From the NCBI GenBank assembly GCA_019058275.1, contig JAHLVW010000094.1:1-64000 (forward strand): DNA of 64,000 nt, given 5' to 3'. This stretch comes from Candidatus Heimdallarchaeota archaeon. Lineage in GTDB: Archaea; Asgardarchaeota; Heimdallarchaeia; JABLTI01. The notes under the pieces are model-generated. The model was not told the origin of the DNA. It was given only the letters and a program-made list of their open reading frames with translations, and ran no database searches. Each line of letters begins with the position of its first letter. The stretch's first letter is position 1. Below are positions 9,093 to 16,860 of this stretch, one piece after another. The position numbers and the translations under genes were made by a program.

Positions 9093-9626
9093 ATGGTTGT
9101 CATCACAATATCTGGACCACACGGATCAGGAAAAAGTACCATTGCAAAAGAAATCGCAAAAGCTCTCAATTTGAAATATGTTTCTTCTGGACAGACATTT
9201 AGAAGATTAGCAAAGGAGTATAATTGTGATCTTGAAGAGTTTTCTAGAAAATGTGAGCAAGACCATTCAATCGATAGAAAAATTGATCAAATAACTATTG
9301 ATGAAGCAAAGAAGGATGATGTGGTTCTCGAGGGGCAATTAGCTTCTTGGATGGCAAATGATTTCGTCAATTTTAGCATCTATGTTACTGCTTCTCTTGA
9401 TACTCGAGTTGAAAGAATAGCTAAAAGAGATGATATTGATTTTAAGACCGCCAAGAAAATTACTTTAGCTCGAACGAAAAGTGAGGTTCAGCGATTCAAA
9501 CGAATGTATAAAATTGACATTGAGAATAAGGAAATCTATGACTTAATCCTAAAAACTGATCGCTTAACAAAAGAGGAAGTCAATAACATTCTCATCGTTG
9601 CTTGTAAGGGATTCATTGAGAAATAA
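9093..9626 (+). CDS. cmk: Cytidylate kinase
   Basis: The product phosphorylates CMP and dCMP with ATP. The 177-residue protein is the short archaeal form. The P-loop 'ISGPHGSGKST' is followed by 'YVSSGQTFRRLA', the nucleotide-binding region 'VLEGQLASWM', and the LID arginines in 'RVERIAKRDDID' and 'VQRFKRMYKID'. I chose the ATG at 9093 because GGTGA lies five bases before it; a GTG at 9084 is part of that ribosome site. Its neighbours eL14 and Cbf5 are the usual archaeal partners of Cmk. Confidence 0.9.
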   Translation: MVVITISGPHGSGKSTIAKEIAKALNLKYVSSGQTFRRLAKEYNCDLEEFSRKCEQDHSIDRKIDQITIDEAKKDDVVLEGQLASWMANDFVNFSIYVTASLDTRVERIAKRDDIDFKTAKKITLARTKSEVQRFKRMYKIDIENKEIYDLILKTDRLTKEEVNNILIVACKGFIEK

Positions 9627-9719
9627 ACTGGAAATTTTTCTTTTCATTTTAACACAAAAAGTTAAAAACTGATGAATTTGCAAATAAGTTAATATCCATA
9701 ATAGATGTTCAATAAGGCT

Positions 9720-9761
9720 TTTCCGCAAGGCGACGCGGAAATCAGATTGAAAGTAAATCTG
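9720..9761 (+). promoter_or_regulatory. Two tandem hairpins in the eL14 leader
   Basis: TTTCCGC (9720-9726) pairs perfectly with GCGGAAA (9735-9741) around an 8-base loop, AAGGCGAC. Directly after it CAGATT (9743-9748) pairs with AATCTG (9756-9761) around GAAAGTA. The second stem ends five bases before the GGAG ribosome site (9766-9769) of eL14. The high GC of the first stem stands out in this AT-rich region. Ribosomal protein leaders often carry self-binding sites, so translational autoregulation is plausible. Confidence 0.45.
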
Positions 9762-9777
9762 TGAAGGAGAAATAATT

Positions 9778-10053
9778 ATGATTGAAATAGGTCGAATAGT
9801 AGTAAAAACTGCTGGCAGAGAAGCATTAAGAAAAGCAGTTGTTGTAGATATTATTGACAAGAATTACGTGTTAATAACAGGACCTCCTAGCCTTAACGGT
9901 CTCAAGAGACGAAGAATAAATGTTGGTCATCTTGAACCTACAGGTAAAAAGCTGGAGATCACTAGAAAAGCAACTGATGCAGACGTTCTTGCTGCAGCAA
10001 AAGCTGCAAATCTTGATGCATTCATTAAAGAGCGAATTAAAATTAATGTTTAA
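9778..10053 (+). CDS. rpl14e: Large ribosomal subunit protein eL14
   Basis: This is ribosomal protein L14e of the archaeal and eukaryotic large subunit, 91 residues. It is a KOW/SH3-like barrel: 'IEIGRIVVKTAGREALRKAV' is the N-terminal strand set, then 'YVLITGPPSLNGLKRRRINV' and 'HLEPTGKKLEI'. The short C-terminal helix is typical of archaeal forms. GGAG lies eight bases before the ATG. It sits between cmk and cbf5, a conserved archaeal grouping. The leader holds two hairpins and the 3' end a strong terminator, so this is likely a single-gene transcript. Confidence 0.93.
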   Translation: MIEIGRIVVKTAGREALRKAVVVDIIDKNYVLITGPPSLNGLKRRRINVGHLEPTGKKLEITRKATDADVLAAAKAANLDAFIKERIKINV

Positions 10054-10103
10054 TTTGGTTCTTAACGAAACAAATCATTTAGATAAAATTGATTGAAATC
10101 TAG

Positions 10104-10125
10104 CTTTCCTTTTGTTTAAGGAAAG
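10104..10125 (+). terminator. Terminator after eL14
   Basis: CTTTCCTT (10104-10111) and AAGGAAAG (10118-10125) form a perfect 8-bp stem with a TTGTTT loop. The T-rich run ACTTTATTTTTTCTTT follows at once. Confidence 0.65.
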
Positions 10126-10195
10126 ACTTTATTTTTTCTTTAATTATACATAATAACTTAAGTGTTGAATTGTGTTATGAATTACTGGTGATTTC

Positions 10196-11209
10196 ATGTC
10201 CTCTAAGAAAAACCTCTTACCTTCAGAAAAGAAAAAAACCCTTCTAGTGAAATCGGAAGATTTTGAAACCACAAAATACGGTAAAATCCCGGAAGAAAGA
10301 GAGGTCCCTGAGCTGATACGTTTAGGAGTCATTAATGTTGATAAGCATCCTAATCCAACAAGTCAAGAGATTGTTGCTTACATTAAGAGGATTTTCAGCT
10401 TAAAGAAAGCTGGACATTCGGGAACACTTGATCCTGCAGTGAGTGGTTTATTACCTGTTGCTTTAGAAGATGCTACTAAAATAACAGATGCTCTTTTGCC
10501 ATCTGGCAAAGAATATGTTTGTATTATGCACCTTCATGATAAAGCTGATCCGGAAAACATCAAACAGGTTATGAAGGAATTTACTTGTGAAATCTATCAA
10601 AAACCACCTGTTAAATCAAGTGTACGACGAATTTTACGCAAAAGGACCATTTATTATATTGATATACTTGAGTTAGAAAATCAAGATGTTCTGTTTAAAA
10701 CAGGTTGTGAAAAAGGAACGTACATTAGGAAATTCTGTCATGATGTTGGACTTGTTTTAGGTACAGGAGCACATATGAAAAAATTACGAAGAACAAAAAC
10801 AGGACCTTTTAGAGAGGATGAAACTCTATCTTCACTAACAAGGATATTCGATGCTTACGAATATTACAAAGAATCTGGTGATGAAGAAGAACTGCGAAAC
10901 GTTGTTTTGCCTATGGAACGTGGTTTGACACACTTGCCAAAAATAGTTATTAGAGACAATGCAATAGGAGCAATTTGTCATGGAGCCAGTTTGGCTGTAC
11001 CTGGTGTAATTAAAGTTCATAATGTAATTGAAAAGGATTCTTTAGTTTTGTTGGAAAGTGTAAAAGGAGAAGCAGTAGCATTAGCAAAAGCAATAATGAA
11101 TTCTCAACAAATACTAAATACAAACCATGGTCTTGCTGCAAAAACCAATCGAGTGTTAATGGATAGAGATGTTTATCCAAAGATTTGGAAGGAATCAACT
11201 AAGAAATGA
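10196..11209 (+). CDS. cbf5: H/ACA RNP pseudouridine synthase Cbf5 (dyskerin homologue)
   Basis: This is the catalytic subunit of archaeal H/ACA RNPs, which converts uridine to pseudouridine in rRNA and can modify U55 of tRNA. The TruB-type catalytic loop 'AGHSGTLDPAVSG' places the nucleophile at Asp79. 'EKGTYIRKFCHDVGLVLGTG' and 'LRRTKTGPF' are standard family motifs. The PUA domain occupies about residues 250-330 ('LPKIVIRDNAIGAICHGASL'). Length (337) is normal. GGTGAT lies just before the ATG. Its stop overlaps the start of the next methyltransferase by four bases, so both are co-translated. Nop10, Gar1 and L7Ae are not in the window. Confidence 0.93.
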   Translation: MSSKKNLLPSEKKKTLLVKSEDFETTKYGKIPEEREVPELIRLGVINVDKHPNPTSQEIVAYIKRIFSLKKAGHSGTLDPAVSGLLPVALEDATKITDALLPSGKEYVCIMHLHDKADPENIKQVMKEFTCEIYQKPPVKSSVRRILRKRTIYYIDILELENQDVLFKTGCEKGTYIRKFCHDVGLVLGTGAHMKKLRRTKTGPFREDETLSSLTRIFDAYEYYKESGDEEELRNVVLPMERGLTHLPKIVIRDNAIGAICHGASLAVPGVIKVHNVIEKDSLVLLESVKGEAVALAKAIMNSQQILNTNHGLAAKTNRVLMDRDVYPKIWKESTKK

Positions 11210-11808
11210 GTAGCCACTATTACTCGCAAAAACCAGCTTCTTCTGGGAAAACAACAACCATCCAAACGTATCAACTAGGCAATCGTTTGTCATTCAAAAG
11301 CCAATCGGGAGTTTTTGGTTGGATGAAAGTAGATAAAGGAAGTGAGTTGCTTCTCAATAATGTTGATATTCCTATTAAGAAAGGATTGGTTTTGGATCTT
11401 GGTTGTGGTTATGGTCTGATTGGGATAGCACTAGCAAAAGCCTACACAAAAGTGAATTTTGTTCTAGCAGACATAAATGAATTAGCAATTAAATTAACCA
11501 AAGAAAACTGTAAGACAAATGGTGTTGAAGATAATACTGAGGTTTGTCAAGGAAATATCTACGAACCTGTAAAGGACTTGAAATTTAGCGTAATACTAAC
11601 AAATCCACCTTTAATGGCTGGAAAGAAAATTCTTTGGGAATTTGTGTCAAAAGCAAAAGATCACTTAGAGCATAAAGGATCAATCCAACTGGTTGTGCCA
11701 AAGAAGAAAGGATTAAAATCAATGCAAAAAATGCTCGAGAGTGTATATGATGAGTATGAGGTCATAGCAAAGGGATCTGGTTTCTGGGCATTAAAAGCTA
11801 ATAAATAA
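11206..11808 (+). CDS. RsmC-like SAM-dependent methyltransferase
   Basis: This 200-residue class I methyltransferase resembles the single-domain archaeal RsmC group (MJ0882-like). SAM motif I is 'VLDLGCGYGLIG' at 62-73; the acidic motif II is 'FVLADIN'; motif IV is 'LTNPPL' at 131-136, the NPPY-type signature of N-methylation of guanine or adenine bases in RNA. The likely target is rRNA or tRNA guanine-N2. Coupling by a 4-base overlap to cbf5 places it in RNA modification. It has no separate RNA-binding domain. Confidence 0.8.
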   Translation: MSSHYYSQKPASSGKTTTIQTYQLGNRLSFKSQSGVFGWMKVDKGSELLLNNVDIPIKKGLVLDLGCGYGLIGIALAKAYTKVNFVLADINELAIKLTKENCKTNGVEDNTEVCQGNIYEPVKDLKFSVILTNPPLMAGKKILWEFVSKAKDHLEHKGSIQLVVPKKKGLKSMQKMLESVYDEYEVIAKGSGFWALKANK

Positions 11809-11885
11809 CATAGAAATTTGCTTAAAATCGTTCTTAGAGGAAAACTAAAAAAGATAGAGAAACGAAAAAATAGATGTCTAAAAAT

Positions 11886-12006
11886 GCTGCGGTGGCCTAG
11901 CCTGGTAGGGCGATAGCCTGGAACTTTTGGATTCTCCCAAGAGATCCACGCCCGGAAAGCTATTGTGTGTAAGCACGCGCGAGTTCGAATCTCGTCCGCA
12001 GCACCA
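11886..12006 (+). tRNA. tRNA-Ser(GGA) with 34-nt intron
   Basis: The acceptor stem GCTGCGG (11886-11892) pairs perfectly with CCGCAGC (11996-12002). The D stem is GCCT/GGGC, the anticodon stem ATAGC (11913-11917)/GCTAT (11959-11963), and the T arm GCGAG-TTCGAAT-CTCGT. The long variable arm GTGTG-TAAG-CACGC makes it a type II tRNA. Loop bases CT-GGA-A give anticodon GGA at 11920-11922. An intron (11924-11957) sits after position 37. CTGG (11918-11921) pairs with CCGG (11952-11955) to make the four-pair centre of a bulge-helix-bulge, and the bulge after it is AAA as expected for the splicing endonuclease. The intron has its own GGAT...ATCC hairpin. CCA is encoded. Discriminator base 73 is A, whereas G is usual for serine. 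Confidence 0.9.
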
Positions 12007-12124
12007 TTTCTTCTTTTGTACTTGATTATTTTCGGCGACCTCTACTCCTTTTTCTTTTAAATTTAGGTCTTTTTATACAAAACTAGCTGATATCTATTGA
12101 GGAAATTGCTTCGAGCTGATATTT

Positions 12125-12421
12125 ATGGCAACTGGGGAAACGACTAATAACTATCAAAATAATAGTAAGATAATATGTGACATCATACATTTTTATAATA
12201 AAAAGCGATCTAATGGCATGCAAGTTTATGTTGAGGATCCTTATTTGAAAGATGGTCGCTGGCTTACAAGTGGTTCTATTAGATTAGTCATGACTAAATA
12301 TGGAGAACCAAATCAAGTTAATGCTATCAAGCTTACTTTTGCAGAAGCAACTGAATTAATATTTCGATTGCAAAAGGGTCTAGAGCAATCCTTAGACAAG
12401 GAGATAGATTTACAACAATAG
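12125..12421 (+). CDS. Small hypothetical protein
   Basis: This 98-residue soluble protein is not recognised. After a polar N-terminus it has 'GMQVYVEDPYLKDGRWLTSG' and 'SIRLVMTKYG', which read as beta strands, then a helix 'FAEATELIFRLQKGLEQSL'. The pattern of strands followed by one helix resembles small nucleic-acid-binding domains such as PC4, but no signature residues prove it. It is a lone gene between the tRNA and a membrane protein gene. Confidence 0.6.
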   Translation: MATGETTNNYQNNSKIICDIIHFYNKKRSNGMQVYVEDPYLKDGRWLTSGSIRLVMTKYGEPNQVNAIKLTFAEATELIFRLQKGLEQSLDKEIDLQQ

Positions 12422-12651
12422 AATTAATTTCCATTCTTTTAGAACTTTGTTCATTTTCTTCTTTCTTTTTACTTCTCTATAATATACTAGTTATTAAAAT
12501 AATAGAAAGAATAAAATAATTCAAATAACTTTGAAGCATGTATTAATTATAAAGCAATGAAAAATTCTTGCAATAAGAAGAGCTTAATGGTATATTAGTA
12601 TCATTATTCTCTTTTCTATTGTTCAATGATTTTTACAAAACATAACAGGAA

Positions 12652-13560
12652 TTGAAAAAATTGAGACGACCTAATGGCGGTGTTATTTGGCTTTTAATTG
12701 GTGGAGCAATTATGGCCATCACTTTTTCAGAAATTATGGCTTTTTTCTTTAATGTTCAATATTTAATTGCTGCTTTCATTATCCTTATTATTAGTGGTTA
12801 TATTTGTGCTAGGGTCATTGGCAGAGTTGGTGGAGAATTCTCTGCTGGTGCTAAGAGCTATTCGATTCTTCTAGTTGGTTTCGTATTTGGTATGGCTTTT
12901 GATTTGATGCGTTTTCGATACGATTGGATTATTAATGTGTTCAAATACATTGCAATTGGTACTTTCTTTATTCTCATAGCTGTTGTCTATAAGCGTAACC
13001 TCGAGAAATATACTGATCAAAATCCTACAGATGGTCCACATCTAGGTTTAATGCGATTATCCATTCTTTATATCATTACTGGCTTTTCGTTTGCTATGAG
13101 TGTTAACTCAATTGTTGAAGCTTTCCTTGGTTCAATCTTCTTTGTTGCTACACTACCTTTTCTAGTTGCAATAGCCATTTTTATTATGATAACTGCTAAA
13201 GCTGATTATGATCTTCTTGATGATCGATCTGGTATTTGGAACCAGATGTTAGCTGGTGGAGCTTTAGGTATTGCTTATGACCTGATTTTGTTTAGAGTCT
13301 ATGTTACCCAAGATCTACTCAAAATGTTCATTGTATTCGGTATTTTCATGATTACTGCATCAGTTGTTCGTATGAAAGAAGCAACAAGAATTAGCCCTGA
13401 AGGAATCCAACTTGATTTAAAACAGACTAAAACAAAGAAGAAATCGAAAGAAGTAGGCTCAATTACTATAACAAAGAAAAAATCTTCTCAATCTACAACA
13501 TCAAAGAAGCGATCTTATTCCAAATCTAAAAAGTCAAGTTCCAAGAAAAGGAGAAGTTGA
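12652..13560 (+). CDS. Polytopic membrane protein with internal duplication and basic tail
   Basis: The 302-residue protein has about eight transmembrane helices and a Lys/Ser-rich tail of about 45 residues, probably cytoplasmic. The membrane part is an internal repeat: 'GMAFDLMRFR' (80-89) and 'GIAYDLILFR' (206-215) occupy the same place in each half, each followed by a helix beginning with K and ending in I. The charged D and R inside the membrane segments suggest a functional site made from both halves. The start is a TTG; 12652 is given, but TTG 12661 has better spacing from AGGA. The next gene begins directly after its stop, so they are co-transcribed. No known family is recognised. Confidence 0.65.
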   Translation: MKKLRRPNGGVIWLLIGGAIMAITFSEIMAFFFNVQYLIAAFIILIISGYICARVIGRVGGEFSAGAKSYSILLVGFVFGMAFDLMRFRYDWIINVFKYIAIGTFFILIAVVYKRNLEKYTDQNPTDGPHLGLMRLSILYIITGFSFAMSVNSIVEAFLGSIFFVATLPFLVAIAIFIMITAKADYDLLDDRSGIWNQMLAGGALGIAYDLILFRVYVTQDLLKMFIVFGIFMITASVVRMKEATRISPEGIQLDLKQTKTKKKSKEVGSITITKKKSSQSTTSKKRSYSKSKKSSSKKRRS

Positions 13561-14928
13561 TTGATTATGAGAACAAAATTAATGCTAATTGTGGTTCTCT
13601 CAACCTTTGCTATCTCCTTAATTGCTACTCCTTATCTAGGATATACTACTACAGAAGCTTATGGCGAAAATGTTAAGATAGGATTTTCTTGGATTAACGG
13701 ATTAGTCGGTGCAACTGAATTAACTAATATAGGTTATACCAAGGCCTTAGAAATCGGTTGTCAAATAGAGCATAGAGAATATCGTTGGGATTACCTAAAT
13801 TTAACTCTCAATCAACTTTATGAATGGAGTGAAATCTATCTTAAGAATTATCCTCAAATTGAATCTTCGTTATCAATGGGTGTTATCAGTGGAAATACTA
13901 CTGCATTACCTATAACATACAATTTCACAAGATATACCTCTCTCACTCCTGGTCTTTTACGCTTTAATGACACAGCAATTGTTGAAGATCTAAAAAACAT
14001 GACTGACAGCATTATGGAAGTAATTGATTTAGATTACATCAGTTTCGGTAGTGAGATTAATGGTTTCTTTGAAACCTACTATGATTATGAAACTAAAAAT
14101 CTTACAAATACTGTTATGCTAGTTGATTATGTTGACCTCTGTGAGCAAATGTATGATTACGTTCATGCAAAATATCCAAGTGTAAAGATTTTCACCGTCT
14201 TTCGTTATCAACCAACTTCTGATATAAAAAAAATAGAAGCAATTGTTAATTCATTCAATGACACTTGTGATTTCTTTGGTCTTTCTACAAGAGTCTTTAC
14301 CAATGATTTTGGATTATTAGCTTCTTTAAACCAAACAGAAGTTATTGGAAGATTTTCTTCATTTGCAAATATTACAGACAAGAATTTTGCCATTACGAAT
14401 GCTTATACTATATCTGATAGCCGTGCTGGTGGTTCTGAATATTATCAAGCAAATTTTGTGAGATATCTATTTGATGTCATTGAACTCTACGAAAATAGGC
14501 TTGAGTTTGTTTGTTGGTATACAGTTTTTGATTATCCTCCTGGTTACTTAGGGATGATTTTCAGTCCTTATCTCGAGGCACATGCAACTGCTGGATTGTT
14601 TACAACCAATGGAGATCCAAAAATGTCTTACTATGCGTGGTTAGAAGAAATGCAAGCAGCTGGCCGATTGGAAGACCATAAAATGCCCTGGAAAATAGGT
14701 GTTAGTGCACTTGCAGTTGCAGCTATTATTGGTTTTGTTGTTTTTGCATCTGTTATGGAAGGTTGGGATTTCAAAAAGCAACTTGATAAAGATGCTGAGA
14801 CTATAGGTATGAAACCTGTAGAATCTAAACCACCTAAAAAGAAGCAAAAGAAATCTGAATTAATTGAATTTACAACTATTAGTTTTGAGGATGAAGATAA
14901 AACATTTGAAGAAACTGAAGAAGAATAG
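13561..14928 (+). CDS. Membrane-anchored glycosidase-like (clan A) ectodomain protein
   Basis: The 455-residue protein has a signal sequence (about 1-33), an extracellular domain, a transmembrane helix at about 378-400 and an acidic, Lys-rich cytoplasmic tail. The ectodomain reads like a TIM-barrel glycosidase: 'KIGFSWING' is strand 1, and 'YISFGSEINGFF' places Glu165 where clan GH-A enzymes hold the acid/base. The strand that should carry the nucleophile reads 'FAITNAYT', with Asn280 in place of Glu, so it may bind rather than cut glycans. Many N-x-S/T sequons fit an outside location. TTG 13561 has GGAG seven bases before it; ATG 13567 is an alternative. It is co-transcribed with the 8-TM protein upstream. 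Confidence 0.6.
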   Translation: MIMRTKLMLIVVLSTFAISLIATPYLGYTTTEAYGENVKIGFSWINGLVGATELTNIGYTKALEIGCQIEHREYRWDYLNLTLNQLYEWSEIYLKNYPQIESSLSMGVISGNTTALPITYNFTRYTSLTPGLLRFNDTAIVEDLKNMTDSIMEVIDLDYISFGSEINGFFETYYDYETKNLTNTVMLVDYVDLCEQMYDYVHAKYPSVKIFTVFRYQPTSDIKKIEAIVNSFNDTCDFFGLSTRVFTNDFGLLASLNQTEVIGRFSSFANITDKNFAITNAYTISDSRAGGSEYYQANFVRYLFDVIELYENRLEFVCWYTVFDYPPGYLGMIFSPYLEAHATAGLFTTNGDPKMSYYAWLEEMQAAGRLEDHKMPWKIGVSALAVAAIIGFVVFASVMEGWDFKKQLDKDAETIGMKPVESKPPKKKQKKSELIEFTTISFEDEDKTFEETEEE

Positions 14929-15038
14929 CAGATTTTCGCTCATTCTTCTTTGTTTTTATTTCTAAGCTTAGCTAAGATTTCAGCTGTCAATTCCAAAATT
15001 TCTAGTTTAAGATAAATTTTCTAAGAAAAAATAAAATA

Positions 15039-15764
15039 TTATCTTCCACCTAAACCGGGGAAGTAATATTTCTTACCTTCAGCATAGCTGGCATCAACTC
15101 GTGCGATTCCAGTATCTCTCATTGATTCAAGAACCCTTTCACATCTTTCTTGAGTCCATCGAGTTTTTAGCAATAATTCTTCAAGAGAAATCCAACCCTT
15201 TCTGGTTGATAATGATAAAACCTCTTCCTGATCATCTGAAAGGTTTGCAGGAATAAATTCTACGATAATTACTCCGCTCTTGAGTTCTTTTAATTTAGGT
15301 ATCAATTTTGCTTCAACGAGGTTTTCAACAGCTTTCACAACATCTTTTGATGCGATTATTTTTCCTGGTCGATCCTTATTGACTAGTAATACTACTTCAC
15401 CCAATGTCATGAGTCCGCCAGTATATTCTTGAGTATCTTTAGCCTTTTCAAGAATTTCTACAGCAAGCCTTTCAAAGAAATCTCCTCCTCCAATTCTATC
15501 CCAGAATGAAGCACTTTCCTTCCATTCATATATTCCCATTTCTTCAGGTAAGCCTAATTCTTGTCTTAGTTCTACAAGTTTTTTATATGAAACTTCATTT
15601 TTCTCGACATCTTTCTTCCATTTCTTCTCAAATTTCTTTAGCTGACCTCTAAGGTCTCGAATGTTTTCAAGCATTCTTTCTAGATCTACTATCATTAATT
15701 CTGCTTCTTTTGCTTTGTATGCTGATTTTATTCTAATTTTCTTCTCGATATCTCTTAAACCCAT
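15039..15764 (-). CDS. vps22: ESCRT-II subunit Vps22/EAP30 (SNF8) homologue
   Basis: This 241-residue protein aligns along its length with eukaryotic SNF8/Vps22. It starts with a basic helix and coiled coil (about 20-65), then the EAP30 signature 'SFWDRIGGGDFFERLAVEIL' (human: FW..M.GVGDFYYELGVQII), 'GGLMTLGEVVLLVN' and 'VIIVEFIPANLSDDQEEVL' in winged helix 1. Winged helix 2 ends 'WTQERCERVLESMRDTGIARVDA' and 'YYFPGL', again as in SNF8. In eukaryotes ESCRT-II links ESCRT-I to the ESCRT-III filament. The partner Vps25 is not in the window. GTGAGGT precedes the ATG by ten bases. It is the last gene of the ESCRT operon. Confidence 0.9.
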   Translation of the reverse strand: MGLRDIEKKIRIKSAYKAKEAELMIVDLERMLENIRDLRGQLKKFEKKWKKDVEKNEVSYKKLVELRQELGLPEEMGIYEWKESASFWDRIGGGDFFERLAVEILEKAKDTQEYTGGLMTLGEVVLLVNKDRPGKIIASKDVVKAVENLVEAKLIPKLKELKSGVIIVEFIPANLSDDQEEVLSLSTRKGWISLEELLLKTRWTQERCERVLESMRDTGIARVDASYAEGKKYYFPGLGGR

Positions 15765-15833
15765 GACTATTCTTACCTCACTAGGATTTTAGTGCGAATA
15801 ATAATTATAACGTTTCGAATTAATTTCTCCTTT

Positions 15834-16136
15834 TTACATTGGAACTTTTTTATAGTATTTCTTCATCCAATCTTGGATTTTTTCTTTTAGCTTTTTCTCA
15901 TCTTTTTCTTCAAGAGGTAAAGCTTTCTTATCTATGTATTTATTATATAGATACTTCATTTGATTTCTTATTTGAACAGCAAATTGGTGCCTTTTACCAA
16001 ACGTACTTTCACATTCGTATAATGCCGCATCTAGCTCTTCTAAAATAAAATCAGTATCCAGTGCAATCTCAATATAGTTTAGAATCTCTCGTAGATGCCT
16101 AAACAGATTTCGATAAGCTACTGGATTTCCTCGCAT
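15834..16136 (-). CDS. Small helical protein inside the ESCRT operon
   Basis: This protein of about 100 residues (112 if TTG 16172 is used) is not recognised. It is all helical and very charged: 'YRNLFRHLREILNYIEIALD', 'FILEELDAALYECES', 'FAVQIRNQMKYLYNKYI' and a Lys-rich amphipathic C-terminal helix ending 'WMKKYYKKVPM'. It has no transmembrane helix. It lies between Vps28 (66 bases) and Vps22 (69 bases) on the same strand. The helical hairpin plus basic tail could bind another ESCRT subunit or membrane lipid, like the small fourth subunits (MVB12/UBAP1) of eukaryotic ESCRT-I, but no sequence match supports that. ATG 16136 was chosen because GAGG lies eight bases before it. Confidence 0.75.
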   Translation of the reverse strand: MRGNPVAYRNLFRHLREILNYIEIALDTDFILEELDAALYECESTFGKRHQFAVQIRNQMKYLYNKYIDKKALPLEEKDEKKLKEKIQDWMKKYYKKVPM

Positions 16137-16202
16137 TACTCTTGCCTCTAATCTTTTTTTGGATGAAGTCAAACACTTTTAGTAGAAATATTCCAATTAC
16201 AC

Positions 16203-16841
16203 CTATTGATTTCTTAACGATCTTCTAAAGCTGTTTAACCATCTCACAGCTTCAAATTCCAATCGCTTGATTAAACCTTCTTCTAAAACTTCATCAGGAG
16301 GTTTGACAGCTAACATTTCTTTCCAATTGATAATTTCCTTGACTGTTTCTGAATCACTGCCATAGCCTGGATAATCAGCTAATATATCTTCCATTTCATC
16401 AAGATTTGGTACTATTAGTTCTACGCGTGCAATTGAACCTAATCTTAACAAATCAATAAGCTCTATAGCACCTGCAACAAAATCTGCACTCTTAGCTGGA
16501 AGATTTTTCATTTGACTGAATGGCATTGCTACGGTTTCGACAGATTCATCAATTGGTATTGGTGCTACTCCTTCAGCAAAACGCAGTTTCTCTGCACCAT
16601 ATGGATATTTTTCAACTACTTTTTCCCGGTTTAGAAAGCTATCAAGATCAAAACCCTTTTTCTGTAATTGAAAACGTGCCTTGAAAGCATCTCTAATCAA
16701 AGCTCTTAATTGTCTTCGATACATTCCGGGATCTAATATCCCATCAGTAAAACTATGACTTAGATTATCAATTGTAGCAATACAAGAGAATAATTCAGCC
16801 TCTAATTCAAGTTGGGATTTGTTTTTTGACGAATATGACAT
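16203..16841 (-). CDS. vps28: ESCRT-I subunit Vps28 homologue
   Basis: The 212-residue protein has both Vps28 domains. The N-terminal helical hairpin, which binds the Vps23 core, is 'LELEAELFSCIATIDNLSHS' with 'LDPGMYRRQLRALI' and 'FDLDSFLNRE', matching human VPS28 '..AELFAVVKTMQALEKAYI', '..VSPSEYTAACSRLL' and 'IDEFC'. The C-terminal four-helix bundle, which recruits later ESCRTs, is 'SADFVAGAIELIDLLRL', 'IVPNLDEMEDIL', 'INWKEMLAV' and 'RLEFEAVRWLNSF', again in the human order. GAGGT lies eight bases before the ATG, 19 bases after Vps23. It should form a complex with the Vps23 protein encoded just upstream. Confidence 0.88.
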   Translation of the reverse strand: MSYSSKNKSQLELEAELFSCIATIDNLSHSFTDGILDPGMYRRQLRALIRDAFKARFQLQKKGFDLDSFLNREKVVEKYPYGAEKLRFAEGVAPIPIDESVETVAMPFSQMKNLPAKSADFVAGAIELIDLLRLGSIARVELIVPNLDEMEDILADYPGYGSDSETVKEIINWKEMLAVKPPDEVLEEGLIKRLEFEAVRWLNSFRRSLRNQ

Positions 16842-16860
16842 TTTTTTTACCTCTAATTTA

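Noticed and set aside
15039..15764. Vps25 for the last ESCRT gene
   Set aside because: The FW...GxGDF signature, the GGL-TLxE segment and the length all match Vps22/SNF8; Vps25 begins with a PPxY-type region and lacks these.
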